A stretch of DNA of 64,000 nt from Gallionella capsiferriformans ES-2 (GCF_000145255.1 NC_014394.1:868001-932000), one strand, 5' to 3'; counted from the first letter of the stretch, positions 27,534 through 36,737 are shown. Notes: a model not told the origin generated them from the sequence alone. Numbers and translations are program-made.

Positions 27534-28265
27534 ATGAAATCCGTCGTTATAAACATCATTGCAATAGTGGCGCTATTGACCACCGGTAGTGCATTGGCAA
27601 CCGACATGCCTCCCTTTGCAATGAGATACGGATGCGTCGCTTGCCACACCATTGACAAAAAGATGATAGGCCCTTCCTGGATGGAAATTTCCAAAGCCTA
27701 TAATGACAATACCAAGACCAGCACAGGCATACCCATTTCCGAAATTCTCCGAAAAAAAACGGCCGAGGAATTTCTGAAGATGAGGATAGCTGGCGGTGGC
27801 GCTGGTACGTGGGGAATGGTGATGATGCCGCCTTCTGATCCAGCCAAAATTGGGCAAGGTGACATAGATAGACTGGTGACAGGCATTATGGGGCTATCCA
27901 AGGGCCGCACGCCGAAAGAAGAGTTTGTTAAATTGTCAAACCTTCACGGTTGCAAAAGTTGCCACTCCATGGATAAGAAGAATATCGGCCCGTCCTGGAT
28001 GGATATTTCCAAATTCTACAATAACAGCATCGCCAGCCCTCATGATGGCTTAAAAGCTTCTGACGTGCTTAAAAGCAGGACAGCAGAGGAATGGTTGTTG
28101 TTCAAGATATCCCATGGTGGCCAGGGAAATTGGGGCATGAGGCTTATGCCTGCGTTGGAATATAGATATATAACCTTGCTAGATAGCATCAAAATGGACC
28201 CTGACAATATGTATGATGAATTCAATGAGTTAGCAAAATTTATTATGGGTCTGGCAAAGAGATAA
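27534..28265 (+). CDS. Periplasmic diheme cytochrome c
   Basis: The 243-residue protein has a signal peptide (MKSVVINIIAIVALLTTGSALA, cleaved after ALA) and two tandem cytochrome c domains of about 105 residues. Each has a CxxCH heme motif (CVACH at about residue 38, CKSCH at about 147) and a late Met ligand region (GTWGMVMMPP and GNWGMRLMP). The halves share KKxIGPSWM and KTAEEFL/RTAEEWL, so it arose by duplication of a c551/c552-type domain. It would carry electrons in the periplasm. It leads an operon-like series with a flavin reductase, a cytochrome b and a multiheme cytochrome, and has an operator upstream. Confidence 0.92.
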   Translation: MKSVVINIIAIVALLTTGSALATDMPPFAMRYGCVACHTIDKKMIGPSWMEISKAYNDNTKTSTGIPISEILRKKTAEEFLKMRIAGGGAGTWGMVMMPPSDPAKIGQGDIDRLVTGIMGLSKGRTPKEEFVKLSNLHGCKSCHSMDKKNIGPSWMDISKFYNNSIASPHDGLKASDVLKSRTAEEWLLFKISHGGQGNWGMRLMPALEYRYITLLDSIKMDPDNMYDEFNELAKFIMGLAKR

Positions 28266-28308
28266 TTATGGTTTGGCTGGTCGTTAAACCTCAGTTGGAC
28301 GGGGTGGG

Positions 28309-28614
28309 GTGTGTGGTTTTTGCGAGCTTTCGCCTGACGGCGAAATGCCTGCTTACCCCGTTTGGGGGGGGCAGGGCAAGGCGCAACGACGCGGAATGGT
28401 TGTTCCATTCAAAGGAGTTGCCGGCCCTCTCCCTAACGGCTTGTTTGCGCGATTAATCGCCACTTCCCTTTTGGTTCTGATTCTTGCCCAGCCTGTGCAA
28501 GCTGACACGCAATCGCCAGAGGGCGCTATGCATTCGTTCTACTCTTGGGTGATTGCTCATCCCTCAGGGACGTCACCATCAAATAAGGAATGCGCACACA
28601 TTCCAAAGAGATAG
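28309..28614 (+). pseudogene. Remnant of a secreted protein (possible DUF3828)
   Basis: The frame includes LIATSLLVLILAQPVQAD, a signal-peptide-like segment, then MHSFYSWVIAHPSGTSPSNK, which recalls the start of DUF3828-type periplasmic proteins (FYSWVLAHPSGG). It then stops, so only the N-terminus survives. The GC-rich lead-in suggests fusion to foreign sequence. A separate frame at about 28631-28760 encodes a membrane-like peptide and overlaps the next gene, so I do not call it. Confidence 0.35.
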
Positions 28615-28766
28615 TCTTCCAGCGGAGGAAATGAACGAGGAGTTTCGCGCCGATTACTACATCAGCAATGTCGCTTACTTGCAGCAGAAGATTGGTATCG
28701 GTTTGTGGATGGCATCGTTATTTTTCAGTTTGATTTTGCTGAATTTTTTCAGGTTAGTATGGATTC

Positions 28767-30041
28767 ATGACTTCACTCTCTTTACTGCTCTGGATTGTGT
28801 CGGGAATCGCGCTGCAACTGGCGATCTTTCTCGGCGTCAGCTTCTGGCGTCATTGGCTGGACTATCATGCCTTGCGCAGCAGTGTGGCGGAGTTGAATAT
28901 TCCGCTTAAGCACGATGTGCCGGAAGACACAGCAAACGCTGTCATTGCTGCCTGGCAAGGCTTTCGGACATTCAGGGTCGACCGCAAAGTCATTGAGGAT
29001 GCCGTACAGTCGGTCTGCTCCTTTTACCTTGTACCGGAAGATGGGCAACCGCTGCCGCCATTCCTGCCCGGGCAGTTTCTGACCTTTCGCCTCGACGTCC
29101 CGGCTGCGACGGGAAACACCGAACAAATCACCCGCTGCTATTCGCTATCGGATGCACCTCGCCCGGATTGCTACCGCGTCTCGATCAAGAGGGTGCTGCC
29201 ACCCATAAACAGCAACTTTCCGCCGGGGCGTTCGTCCAATTTCTTTCACGATCAAGTGGTAGTGGGTAGCCTGTTGCAGATGCGCGCCCCCATTGGACAT
29301 TTTCATATCGACCGCAGCGATGACCCGGTTGTATTGATCGCTGGCGGCATCGGTATCACGCCGATGCTGAGCATGCTGAATTGGTGTCTGACAGAGCAAC
29401 CTGGGCGCGAAATCTGGCTGTTTTACGGTGTGCGCCATGGTCGTGAACTGGTGATGAAATCGCATCTGGAAGCACTGGCGGCGGCGTATTCGAATTTCCA
29501 TTTGCGGCTGTGCTTCAGCGACCCGCAGCCTGAAGATATGGGCAAACATTCACATCGGGGGCGCGTCGATGTGAGCCTGTTGCGTATACAGTTGCCACTC
29601 AAACCTTATCATTTCTACATTTGCGGCCCCACGCCGATGCTGGAAAGCATCGTGCCGGCGCTGGAAGACTGGGGTGTGCCGGACACGCATATCCACTTCG
29701 AGGCGTTCGGCCCGTCGTCCATCAAGCGCAAACGGCCCGCAACAACAGCGGTTACCAAGATGCTGGACATCGGGGCAATGGAAACCAGTATCGTCGTGAC
29801 CTTTGCCAAGTCAGGCAAACAATTGCCGTGGCAGCCCGCCGCTGGCAACTTGCTCGAATTCGCCGAATCCAATGGCATTTCTGTCGATTTCGGCTGTCGC
29901 GCCGGGAGCTGCGGCACCTGCCAGACGACGATCCGGGCAGGCGAGGTGAACTACAATCATCCGCCGGATTACGACCCCGAGCTTGGCAAATGCCTGCTCT
30001 GTGTCTGCACGCCAAAAACTAGCATAACCGTGGAGGCGTAA
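28767..30041 (+). CDS. Membrane-anchored ferredoxin-NAD(P)H reductase with 2Fe-2S domain
   Basis: The 424-residue protein begins with a transmembrane helix (about 3-25). An FNR-type FAD domain follows (RCYSLSDAPRPDCYRV), then an NAD(P)-binding domain (IAGGIGITPMLSML and ICGPTPM), and a plant-type ferredoxin domain with CRAGSCGTC and a later CLLC (2Fe-2S). It resembles the HCP reductase / phenol-hydroxylase reductase group. It would pass electrons from NAD(P)H through FAD and 2Fe-2S to a membrane or periplasmic partner, likely the cytochrome b encoded one base later. The overall path is inferred from the operon. Confidence 0.9.
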   Translation: MTSLSLLLWIVSGIALQLAIFLGVSFWRHWLDYHALRSSVAELNIPLKHDVPEDTANAVIAAWQGFRTFRVDRKVIEDAVQSVCSFYLVPEDGQPLPPFLPGQFLTFRLDVPAATGNTEQITRCYSLSDAPRPDCYRVSIKRVLPPINSNFPPGRSSNFFHDQVVVGSLLQMRAPIGHFHIDRSDDPVVLIAGGIGITPMLSMLNWCLTEQPGREIWLFYGVRHGRELVMKSHLEALAAAYSNFHLRLCFSDPQPEDMGKHSHRGRVDVSLLRIQLPLKPYHFYICGPTPMLESIVPALEDWGVPDTHIHFEAFGPSSIKRKRPATTAVTKMLDIGAMETSIVVTFAKSGKQLPWQPAAGNLLEFAESNGISVDFGCRAGSCGTCQTTIRAGEVNYNHPPDYDPELGKCLLCVCTPKTSITVEA

Positions 30042-30620
30042 ATGACGACCTCGCTCTGGCGCCAACATGTACTGCCCTTCACCTTGCTGGTCGGCCTGCT
30101 GGCTGCAGCCACGCTGGCCGGTGACTACCTGCTGCATCGGCTGAACCTGGTGTGGGTCGGCCGCTATCTGGGTATACCGGGCACGCTTCTGATTATTGCT
30201 TCTCTGATCTATTCGCTGCGCAAACGCAAACATATCAAATCGGGAAATCTTAAAACACTGCTGACCCTGCATGAATTCGGCACCTGGATAGGCGCATCGC
30301 TCGTGCTGATACATGCCGGCATACATTTCAATGCGATCCTTCCTTGGCTGGCCACGGTAGCGATGGGGGTGAATGCAGTTAGCGGCATGGTCGGCAAACT
30401 GCTCCTGGATCGCTCACGCCGCCATGTGCAGGATCAGCGCGAACATTTCCAGCAGCGCGGCTTGTCGCGACAGGATATGGAGCAGGCGATGTTCTGGGAT
30501 GCGCTAATGATTGACGCCATGGCCAAATGGCGGAAAGTGCATATCCCGATCTTCATTGTTTTCTCGGTGCTTGCGCTGGGGCACATCATCAGCATCTTCC
30601 TGTTCTGGGGCTGGATATGA
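30042..30620 (+). CDS. Cytochrome b-like integral membrane protein
   Basis: The 192-residue protein has four hydrophobic helices (about 10-30, 42-60, 80-125 and 165-188) with His residues placed in them: LHEFGTWIG and LIHAGIHF in the middle, KVHIPI and LGHIISIF near the end. That pattern suits heme b ligation, as in cytochrome b561-type and NapH-type proteins. It follows the reductase by one base and overlaps the multiheme cytochrome gene by four. Likely it takes electrons from the reductase and gives them to the multiheme cytochrome. Family assignment is uncertain. Confidence 0.65.
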   Translation: MTTSLWRQHVLPFTLLVGLLAAATLAGDYLLHRLNLVWVGRYLGIPGTLLIIASLIYSLRKRKHIKSGNLKTLLTLHEFGTWIGASLVLIHAGIHFNAILPWLATVAMGVNAVSGMVGKLLLDRSRRHVQDQREHFQQRGLSRQDMEQAMFWDALMIDAMAKWRKVHIPIFIVFSVLALGHIISIFLFWGWI

Positions 30621-31360
30621 GCCGTATCTTCAAGATCATTCTGGTCGCCAATCTGATCGTGATTGCGATGCTGACTTTTATCTATCCGCACCTGATGGTC
30701 GGGCCGGGCAAGCTGATTTCCGGCCACAAGCATTTGGAGGCCGATTGTTTTGCTTGCCACACGCCGCTCAGAGGGGCTGACTCCGAACGCTGTGTCAGCT
30801 GCCACAAGCCTGCCGAGATCGGCCGTCTGACAACGGCAGGCAAGTCCATTGCGAAACCGCTTACATCAACTCCTTTTCACCAGAAATTGACCAGCCAGGA
30901 CTGCGTGGCCTGTCACAGCGATCATGCGGGCGTGAAACGCTTCCGGCCGCAAGGGCATTTCAACCACGCCTTGTTGCAGAAGGCGATGTTGGATCAATGC
31001 CACACCTGCCACAAATCACCGGCAGACCCTCTGCATAAGCAGATCTCCGGCAATTGCAACCAGTGCCACAACATGGAAAGGTGGACACCTGCTACTTTTG
31101 ACCACGACAAATATTTCGTGCTCGACCGCGACCACAATGCCCGCTGCGTGACATGCCATGTAGGCAGCGACTACCGACGCTACACCTGCTATGGTTGCCA
31201 CGAGCACACACCGACCAACATTCGCCGCGAACACATCGAGGAAGGTATCCGCGATTTCAACAATTGTGTCGAGTGCCACCGCAGTGCCGATGAGGATGAC
31301 ATTCGTGGTGGCGAGAATGAGCGTGAAGGTAATGGTGGTCTCAATAAGCGCGATGATTGA
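30617..31360 (+). CDS. Membrane-anchored eight-heme cytochrome c
   Basis: The 247-residue protein starts at 30617 with a single N-terminal helix (about 6-25) that looks uncleaved. It has eight CxxCH motifs: CFACH, CVSCH, CVACH, CHTCH, CNQCH, CVTCH, CYGCH and CVECH. Many other His residues could serve as distal ligands, as in cytochrome c3/c7-type multiheme proteins. The C-terminus is charged and low complexity. It would act in the periplasm, anchored to the inner membrane, as an electron relay. The gene overlaps the cytochrome b gene, so it is in one transcript with the reductase. The final acceptor is unknown. Confidence 0.9.
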   Translation: MSRIFKIILVANLIVIAMLTFIYPHLMVGPGKLISGHKHLEADCFACHTPLRGADSERCVSCHKPAEIGRLTTAGKSIAKPLTSTPFHQKLTSQDCVACHSDHAGVKRFRPQGHFNHALLQKAMLDQCHTCHKSPADPLHKQISGNCNQCHNMERWTPATFDHDKYFVLDRDHNARCVTCHVGSDYRRYTCYGCHEHTPTNIRREHIEEGIRDFNNCVECHRSADEDDIRGGENEREGNGGLNKRDD

Positions 31361-31480
31361 CCGTGTTTGGCACCAACGCTACCAGGCGAAAAAACACATG
31401 ATCCGGCGAAGAGCCAAAAAATCCTGAACCATAGGCATCTTGATTAACTATTTGGCTCAATCTCACCGAGAAAAATAACA

Positions 31481-32311
31481 ATGACCATCAAAAACCGACA
31501 TCGTCTTCTGCTGCGAGTAAGCGCCGTGGTTAGTATGGTCGTGTGCGCAAAACTCGTCGTGCACTTTTTAGGGTGGGAAGCGCTCTCGATCAACCCATTG
31601 TTCTCAGGGATTGTTGCTGCCAACGTCTTCCTAATGGGGTTTCTTTTGAGTGGCGTCTTGTCAGATTTCAAGGAAAGTGAGCGTCTTCCGGGCGAGCTGA
31701 GCGCATGCCTAGAGAATCTGGCGCAAGAAGTATCCGGGATCCGATTCGCAAGACCTGAAGCAAAAGTGGGACCTTGTCTGATCCTGCTATCGCAATTGAG
31801 TCAGGATATTCTGAGCTGGTTTCATAAGAAACACCGCACATCGGAATTGATGGAACACTTGAATGATCTAACACCCCAGTTCGCTGCGATGGAACAATGG
31901 TCTCAAGCGACACTGGTGGCTCGATTGAAGCAGGAGCAGAGCAATCTCCGGCGCACGCTCATACGCATTCACACGATTCGAGAAACATCCTTTGTTTCCT
32001 CTGGGTATCTACTCGCCGATCTCATCACTATTCTTCTTTGCATTGGGCTTGTATTGGTAAAGATCGAGCCATTTTACGAGTCGTTGTTCTTCGTAAGTGT
32101 TATATCGTATCTGATGATTTTTCTCCTCATGCTCATCCGGGATCTTGACAATCCGTTCGGTTACTATGAGCGCACTTCTAGTGAAGACGTATCTCTCAAG
32201 CCGCTTGAGGATACAGTGGGCCGGCTTGCGCAGATAGCCAGCGTCGAAGCATCTGCTCCGGATGGTGGGCTTGCGGCACGGCTTGATCATATTGGAATAC
32301 CGAAGGGCTGA
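31481..32311 (+). CDS. Bestrophin-like/DUF4239 membrane protein
   Basis: The 276-residue protein has two N-terminal hydrophobic helices (about 8-30 and 38-62), a soluble helical middle, and two C-terminal helices (about 175-190 and 195-217), followed by LIRDLDNPFGYYE. That ending is typical of the bestrophin-like/DUF4239 families of small channel-like proteins. The gene is separate from the cytochrome operon (120 bases away) and ends just before a transposase remnant. Its function is not known. Confidence 0.55.
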   Translation: MTIKNRHRLLLRVSAVVSMVVCAKLVVHFLGWEALSINPLFSGIVAANVFLMGFLLSGVLSDFKESERLPGELSACLENLAQEVSGIRFARPEAKVGPCLILLSQLSQDILSWFHKKHRTSELMEHLNDLTPQFAAMEQWSQATLVARLKQEQSNLRRTLIRIHTIRETSFVSSGYLLADLITILLCIGLVLVKIEPFYESLFFVSVISYLMIFLLMLIRDLDNPFGYYERTSSEDVSLKPLEDTVGRLAQIASVEASAPDGGLAARLDHIGIPKG

Positions 32312-32432
32312 GGCAATCTGTGAGTTGATCGTTGACGGTCTGCAATCTGAAAAGAACCGGTCATTCTCGTCAATCTCTCTGATTGGGCGTGGCACTGAGC
32401 AGGGATTCATGAGAAATGCGATTATTCGAGCG

Positions 32433-32927
32433 TCATTGTTCAATTTTTTTTTGCAGTAAAACAACCACTCCGCAAACGGGGTGTTCGAGTTGAATTGGCC
32501 GAGAGGTCAGGGCGGCAAATACGCCCACCTGGCTGTTGTCCGTCTTGCCCAGTCGGCCATTCCACTGCCGGGCAACACCCGCCGAGTGTTCTCCCTTCTT
32601 GGCAAAGCCGCTCTCGTCAATCACCAGCGCCGTGCCGCCTCGCTCGAAGTGCGCATTGGCATCAGCCACCAGTTGTCGGAGTACGCCGGCGCGATCCCAG
32701 GCGGACTCGCTCAGCATGTGATGCAACCGCTGCGGACAACTACCCGCGACAACATCCACCATGCGTTCCATGTTGGCCCGAGTGGATTGGTAGAGACCAT
32801 GCAGGTAAGATTTGGCCGCCCCGGCGACTGAGCGCGCCGTGGGTTCAAGACAGGAGGTTGTAGGGGGTGAAATGGCCGTCCAGATTGGACTGAACATTCG
32901 CCACCAGCGTGCGAATGCAATTGACAT
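32433..32927 (-). pseudogene. IS701-like transposase, N-terminal remnant
   Basis: The frame contains LEPTARSVAGAAKSYLHGLY, STRANMERMVDVV, SESAWDRAGVLRQLV and TALVIDESGFAKKGEHSAG with the first catalytic Asp, all typical of the N-terminal half of IS701-type transposases. After GVFAALTSRP the sequence leaves the family. The rest of the gene is gone. Together with the C-terminal fragment at 27137-27455 it brackets the cytochrome operon. Confidence 0.85.
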
Positions 32928-33115
32928 ATTTTATGTTGGCATGGTTATTTACTCCATACCATTTCATATAAACAAGATGTTGTATTATATGTACTCAAGT
33001 TTAGACATTCAGCATCAGAACAGCGGGCATTAAAGCGGTAGCAAAACAGAGATTTTGGACGTAAAAATATTCATAAAATGAGCAAAGAACACTTGACAGA
33101 AAGAACGGTTCGCGC

Positions 33116-33164
33116 GGTCGCCGCCCTACACGCGAGGGTGTTTGTCGTGTGTAGGGCGGCGACC
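33116..33164 (+). repeat. 16-bp inverted repeat just before the transposase start
   Basis: GGTCGCCGCCCTACAC (33116-33131) pairs perfectly with GTGTAGGGCGGCGACC (33149-33164), and the transposase ATG is at 33166. In mRNA read from outside the element this hairpin would hide the translation start, a device known from IS10/IS50-type elements to prevent activation by outside transcription. Confidence 0.75.
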
Positions 33165-33165
33165 A

Positions 33166-34488
33166 ATGAGGCGTTTTTTACTCCTCGTTTTGTTCCCCAT
33201 GCCCTACGCTCAAACTGTTCGTCTTTGCCTGTCGAATTGGATTACTCATCTACTCACCGCCGTTCCATTGCGTTCACGCGCCACCTTCGTCGAACTGCTG
33301 TGCGGTTGCCTGATTTCCCCGGAAGGCTGGGTGACGCGCGCGATCAGCGCCATTACCCGTCGCAAACATTGGACGACGTATTACAAGCTGCTGGAGCGCG
33401 GCAGTCTGAGGACGCTGCGTTTGGCTCACGCGTTGTTCGAGGTGGTCGCGCAGGCGCTGCCGATGGAAATACTCAATCTAGTGATCGACGACACGCTGAT
33501 TCTGCGCCAATCAGAAAACGCACCGGGCAGCACGATTCGGCACGATCACGCCAAGAAGGCCAATCAGACGCAATATGTACTGGCGCAATGTTGGGTGACT
33601 TTGGGTGTCAGTGTTTTGGGCAGTGCGGGACACAAATATGTGTTGCCCATCGTGTCACGTCTAGTGCCGGTCAGCGGGAACCGCAACAAGCTCACCATCG
33701 CGTTGTCCTTGGTGCGCGGACTGGCTCCGGTGATGAAGGGCAAGCCTGTGCGAATATTATTCGATGCCTGGTTCATGCGTGCGCGACTGGTATTGCCGCT
33801 GCTGGCCCGAAGGATGCGAGTCATCGGTCAGGCACGTCGCGACACAGCGCTATTCTTGCCGCCCGTCGTATTGGACAAGGCGGGACGTGGACGACCCAGA
33901 AAGTACGGGATAAAAATGACGCCCGATGCGATCCTGGCTTTGCCGGTAAGCGAAGTGAAACTGACGTTGTATGGCAAGGAGCAGTTGATTCGTCTGCGCT
34001 CCGTGGTCGCGCTGGCGCGCTTCCTCAAAGGCGCACCGGTGCGCGCCGTGTGGTGTTCGTTCTACGATACGGACAAACAGAGTTGGTCAAAAGCGCGTTT
34101 GCTGTTGGCAAGCGAAACCGAGTTAAGTGCCGAAGAAGTCTTGCGATTGTACGCACGGCGCTGGGGCATCGAACCGTTGTTTCACAACCTGAAACGCTGG
34201 TGGGGCGTGAACAATCTGTGGCAGCAAAAACGCACCGTATTGGAACTATGGATGCAGATTCGTTCGACGGCGTGGACGCTGGTTCAGTTATTGAGCTTGG
34301 TCGCGGAAGAGTCCTTCCCGATCAACGTTGTGGCACCGTGGCGCGACAAACAACCGCTAACGGGCGGCTTGGTGGCGCAGTGGCTACGGATGGAATTTAC
34401 CGGACTTGCTTTCAGAGATGGATTCAACCGGAAGTCCGGGATATTCACCTTCCCGGAACAGCGCGGCGACCCAAGATTGCGGGTGTAG
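33166..34488 (+). CDS. IS4-family DDE transposase
   Basis: Starting at 33166, the 440-residue protein has the first catalytic Asp in VIDDTLIL, a second in ILFDAWFM and the IS4 Y-x2-R-x3-E-x6-K signature in YARRWGIEPLFHNLKRWWG with the catalytic Glu. Other possible starts are a TTG at 33142 inside the hairpin and an ATG at 33199. The frame is intact, so the element may be active. It catalyses cut-and-paste transposition of the surrounding insertion sequence. Confidence 0.92.
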   Translation: MRRFLLLVLFPMPYAQTVRLCLSNWITHLLTAVPLRSRATFVELLCGCLISPEGWVTRAISAITRRKHWTTYYKLLERGSLRTLRLAHALFEVVAQALPMEILNLVIDDTLILRQSENAPGSTIRHDHAKKANQTQYVLAQCWVTLGVSVLGSAGHKYVLPIVSRLVPVSGNRNKLTIALSLVRGLAPVMKGKPVRILFDAWFMRARLVLPLLARRMRVIGQARRDTALFLPPVVLDKAGRGRPRKYGIKMTPDAILALPVSEVKLTLYGKEQLIRLRSVVALARFLKGAPVRAVWCSFYDTDKQSWSKARLLLASETELSAEEVLRLYARRWGIEPLFHNLKRWWGVNNLWQQKRTVLELWMQIRSTAWTLVQLLSLVAEESFPINVVAPWRDKQPLTGGLVAQWLRMEFTGLAFRDGFNRKSGIFTFPEQRGDPRLRV

Positions 34489-34737
34489 CACCGCTGTCAG
34501 CAGCAGACAGCAAGCGTCTTAACCAATTCAGCCTCAATTGTGCCACCGCTCCGGTGACGCAAGGATGAGGGCTGAGAGTCTAAAGTTGAGTTATATGTAT
34601 ATGACAACGGAAGATGATTGAAAATCAATCTAACGAAGTAGAACTAACCGGCACTTCAGCCGAGATACCTGCGAAACGCGGCGCCTGTCGCGAAATAGGA
34701 GGCTGTCCATGATGTCCCTGCGCGCTAATATTCCAAC

Positions 34738-35403
34738 ATGAGAGTCCTTCTCGTCGAAGACGACCCGTTGCTCGGCGATGGCATTCGTGCCGGATTGATG
34801 CAGGCCGGGTTTGCCGTCGATTGGGCGAAGGACGGTCGCGAGGCGGAATTGGCCGTTTCCGGCGAGCCTTATGATGCGGTAGTGCTTGACCTCGGCTTGC
34901 CCCGCCTGCCTGGCATGGACATGCTGCGCCGGACGCGCACGTCGAAGAACCCTGTGCCAATCCTTATTCTGACGGCGCGCGACTCGGTCGCCGACCGTGT
35001 CGCCGGACTGGATGCCGGCGCCGACGACTATCTCATCAAGCCGTTCGACCTCGGCGAACTTCAGGCACGACTGCGCGCCCTGGTTCGCCGCGCCAAGAGC
35101 CAGATAGAGCCGGTGATTGCGCATGGCGCGCTGTATCTCGATCCGGCGGGGCGCAGCGTGACTCTGGCGGGGCGGTCGGTGGAATTGTCGGCGCGCGAGT
35201 TCGCCATCCTGCATGAGCTTCTGCTCAATGCCGGCCGCGTGCTGTCCAAGGCCCAGCTCGAGGAAAAACTCTACGGCTGGGGCGAGGAGATCGAGAGCAA
35301 CGCCGTCGAAGTCTTCGTGCACCACCTGCGGCGCAAGCTCGCGCCGGATCTGATCCGCACCGTGCGCGGCGTCGGCTACATGATCGCAAAGGAGCCGGCG
35401 TGA
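34738..35403 (+). CDS. qseB: QseB/PmrA-like response regulator
   Basis: The 221-residue OmpR-family regulator has a receiver domain with LLVEDDPLLG, the phospho-Asp in AVVLDLGLPRLPG and the Lys in LIKPFDLGEL, then a winged-helix DNA-binding domain ending NAVEVFVHHLRRKL and VRGVGYMI. These features place it in the QseB/PmrA/TctD group. The gene starts at an ATG with an upstream AGGAGG at about 34700; the sensor gene overlaps by four bases. This group binds CTTAAG-N5-CTTAAG-type sites, two of which lie in the window. The symbol is by family; the signal it answers is not known. Its GC content is higher than the flanking genes, a sign of separate origin. Confidence 0.88.
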   Translation: MRVLLVEDDPLLGDGIRAGLMQAGFAVDWAKDGREAELAVSGEPYDAVVLDLGLPRLPGMDMLRRTRTSKNPVPILILTARDSVADRVAGLDAGADDYLIKPFDLGELQARLRALVRRAKSQIEPVIAHGALYLDPAGRSVTLAGRSVELSAREFAILHELLLNAGRVLSKAQLEEKLYGWGEEIESNAVEVFVHHLRRKLAPDLIRTVRGVGYMIAKEPA

Positions 35404-36737
35404 CGCCTTCCCTGCGCCGCCGGCTGCTGGTACTCCTCTCGGGCACGGTGCTGCTGGCTTGGGCGGCGACCGCGATTTTCAGCTATCTCGATGCGCGCCA
35501 CGAGATCGGCGAGATGCTTGACTCGCATCTGGCGCAATCCGCTGGCCTGATTGCCGCCCAGCTGGAGCATGAAATCGACGACGACAAGGGCGGCATGGTA
35601 CCGCGCCAGTACAAACAGGAGCGCAAGATCGCCTTCCAGGTCTGGGACAGGAGCGATTCGCTGCGGCTGCGCTCGGCCAGTGCACCGGAGACGCGTTTGA
35701 GCGAGCGTGACGACGGCTTCGCCGATGCCGTGATCGGAGGCAAGCGCTGGCGCGTCTTCAGCCGCTGGGACGAGGATGGCCGCTACGTGGTGCAGGTAGG
35801 CGAACGCTACGAACTGCGCGACGAGCTGGCCGAGAGCGTTGCCGGCCATCTGATGCATCCGTTGGTCATAGCCTTACCCGTGCTGGCGCTTCTCATCTGG
35901 TTTGCCGTAGGGGCCGGGCTGGCGCCGCTCGGACGCCTGGCCGCCGAGGTCGGCCGCAGGGCGCCGGACAATCTGGCTCCGCTGGAGGAGTCGCGCACGC
36001 CGCGCGAGGTGCGGCCGCTGCTTGGGGCGCTCAACGATCTGTTCGAGCGGCTGCGGGCCTCGCTCGAGCAGGAGCGCCGCTTCACGGCGGACGCCACGCA
36101 CGAACTGCGCACGCCGCTCGCCGCCATGAAGGTCCAGGCCCAAGTGGCGCTCGGCGCGGTCGATGCGGAGGAGCGTGCGCATGCGCTTGCGCAAGTCGTC
36201 ACCGGCACCGACCGCACGGCGCACCTGGTCGAGCAACTGCTCATGCTGGCACGCCTCGATCCGCAGACGGCCCTGGCCCATGCCCGTCCGGCAAGTCTGC
36301 GTGCCCTGGCGGCGGAATGCGTCGCCGCGCAAGCGCCCGCCGCGGCTCAGAAGAACGTCGAGATGGGGCTCGCCGCGGATGACGAAGGCCTGGTCGCCGG
36401 CGACAGCACGCTGCTGGCGGTACTGCTGCGCAACCTGGTCGACAATGCCGTTCGCTACAGCCCCGCCGGCGGCGAGATCGAGGTGAGCATCGGCCGCGAA
36501 GAGGGGTCAGTGCTTCTGTGCGTGACCGACAAAGGTACGGGTATTCCTGAGGTCGAGCGTAGCCGCGTATTCGAGCGTTTCTACCGCGTGCTCGGCAGCG
36601 GCGAGGAAGGCAGCGGTCTCGGGCTTTCCATCGTCAAGCGCATTGCCGACCTGCATCGGGCTTCCATCGAGCTCGCCGACGGGCTAGGCGGGCGAGGTCT
36701 CGCGGTGTCGGTGAGGTTTCCGGCCTGGGCGGGCTGA
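35400..36737 (+). CDS. qseC: QseC-like sensor histidine kinase
   Basis: The 445-residue protein starts with GTG within the stop of qseB. It has a membrane helix (about 8-28), a periplasmic sensor part (to about 160), a second helix (about 162-182), a HAMP-like linker, the phospho-acceptor ATHELRTPLAAMK and an ATP-binding domain with NAVRYSPAGG, DKGTGIP and GSGLGLSIV. It should phosphorylate the regulator encoded just before. The periplasmic part is short and lacks motifs I can name. Confidence 0.9.
   Translation: MTPSLRRRLLVLLSGTVLLAWAATAIFSYLDARHEIGEMLDSHLAQSAGLIAAQLEHEIDDDKGGMVPRQYKQERKIAFQVWDRSDSLRLRSASAPETRLSERDDGFADAVIGGKRWRVFSRWDEDGRYVVQVGERYELRDELAESVAGHLMHPLVIALPVLALLIWFAVGAGLAPLGRLAAEVGRRAPDNLAPLEESRTPREVRPLLGALNDLFERLRASLEQERRFTADATHELRTPLAAMKVQAQVALGAVDAEERAHALAQVVTGTDRTAHLVEQLLMLARLDPQTALAHARPASLRALAAECVAAQAPAAAQKNVEMGLAADDEGLVAGDSTLLAVLLRNLVDNAVRYSPAGGEIEVSIGREEGSVLLCVTDKGTGIPEVERSRVFERFYRVLGSGEEGSGLGLSIVKRIADLHRASIELADGLGGRGLAVSVRFPAWAG

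Larger units (their letters stand above)
32993..34591 (+). mobile_element. Intact IS4-like insertion sequence, 1599 bp
   Basis: Imperfect terminal inverted repeats begin ACTCAAGTTTAGAC (32993 on) and, read from the right end, ACTCAACTTTAGAC (34591 back). The flanks carry a perfect 7-bp target duplication TATATGT at 32986-32992 and 34592-34598. One transposase gene lies inside. The intact ends and duplication mean a recent insertion. Confidence 0.88.

Noticed and set aside
28631-28909. A small membrane protein before the flavin reductase
   Set aside because: The frame overlaps the reductase start by more than 140 bases and its C-terminal part is a shadow of the reductase; there is not enough support to call it a gene.
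33078-34568. A 496-residue plus-strand frame across the IS4-like element
   Set aside because: It is the other frame of the transposase gene, with a composition rich in Arg, Gly and Ala and no domain; the frame at 33166-34488 has the catalytic motifs.
35807-36332. Long minus-strand frames in the qseC region
   Set aside because: GC-rich DNA gives open frames by chance; the plus-strand kinase has all its boxes.
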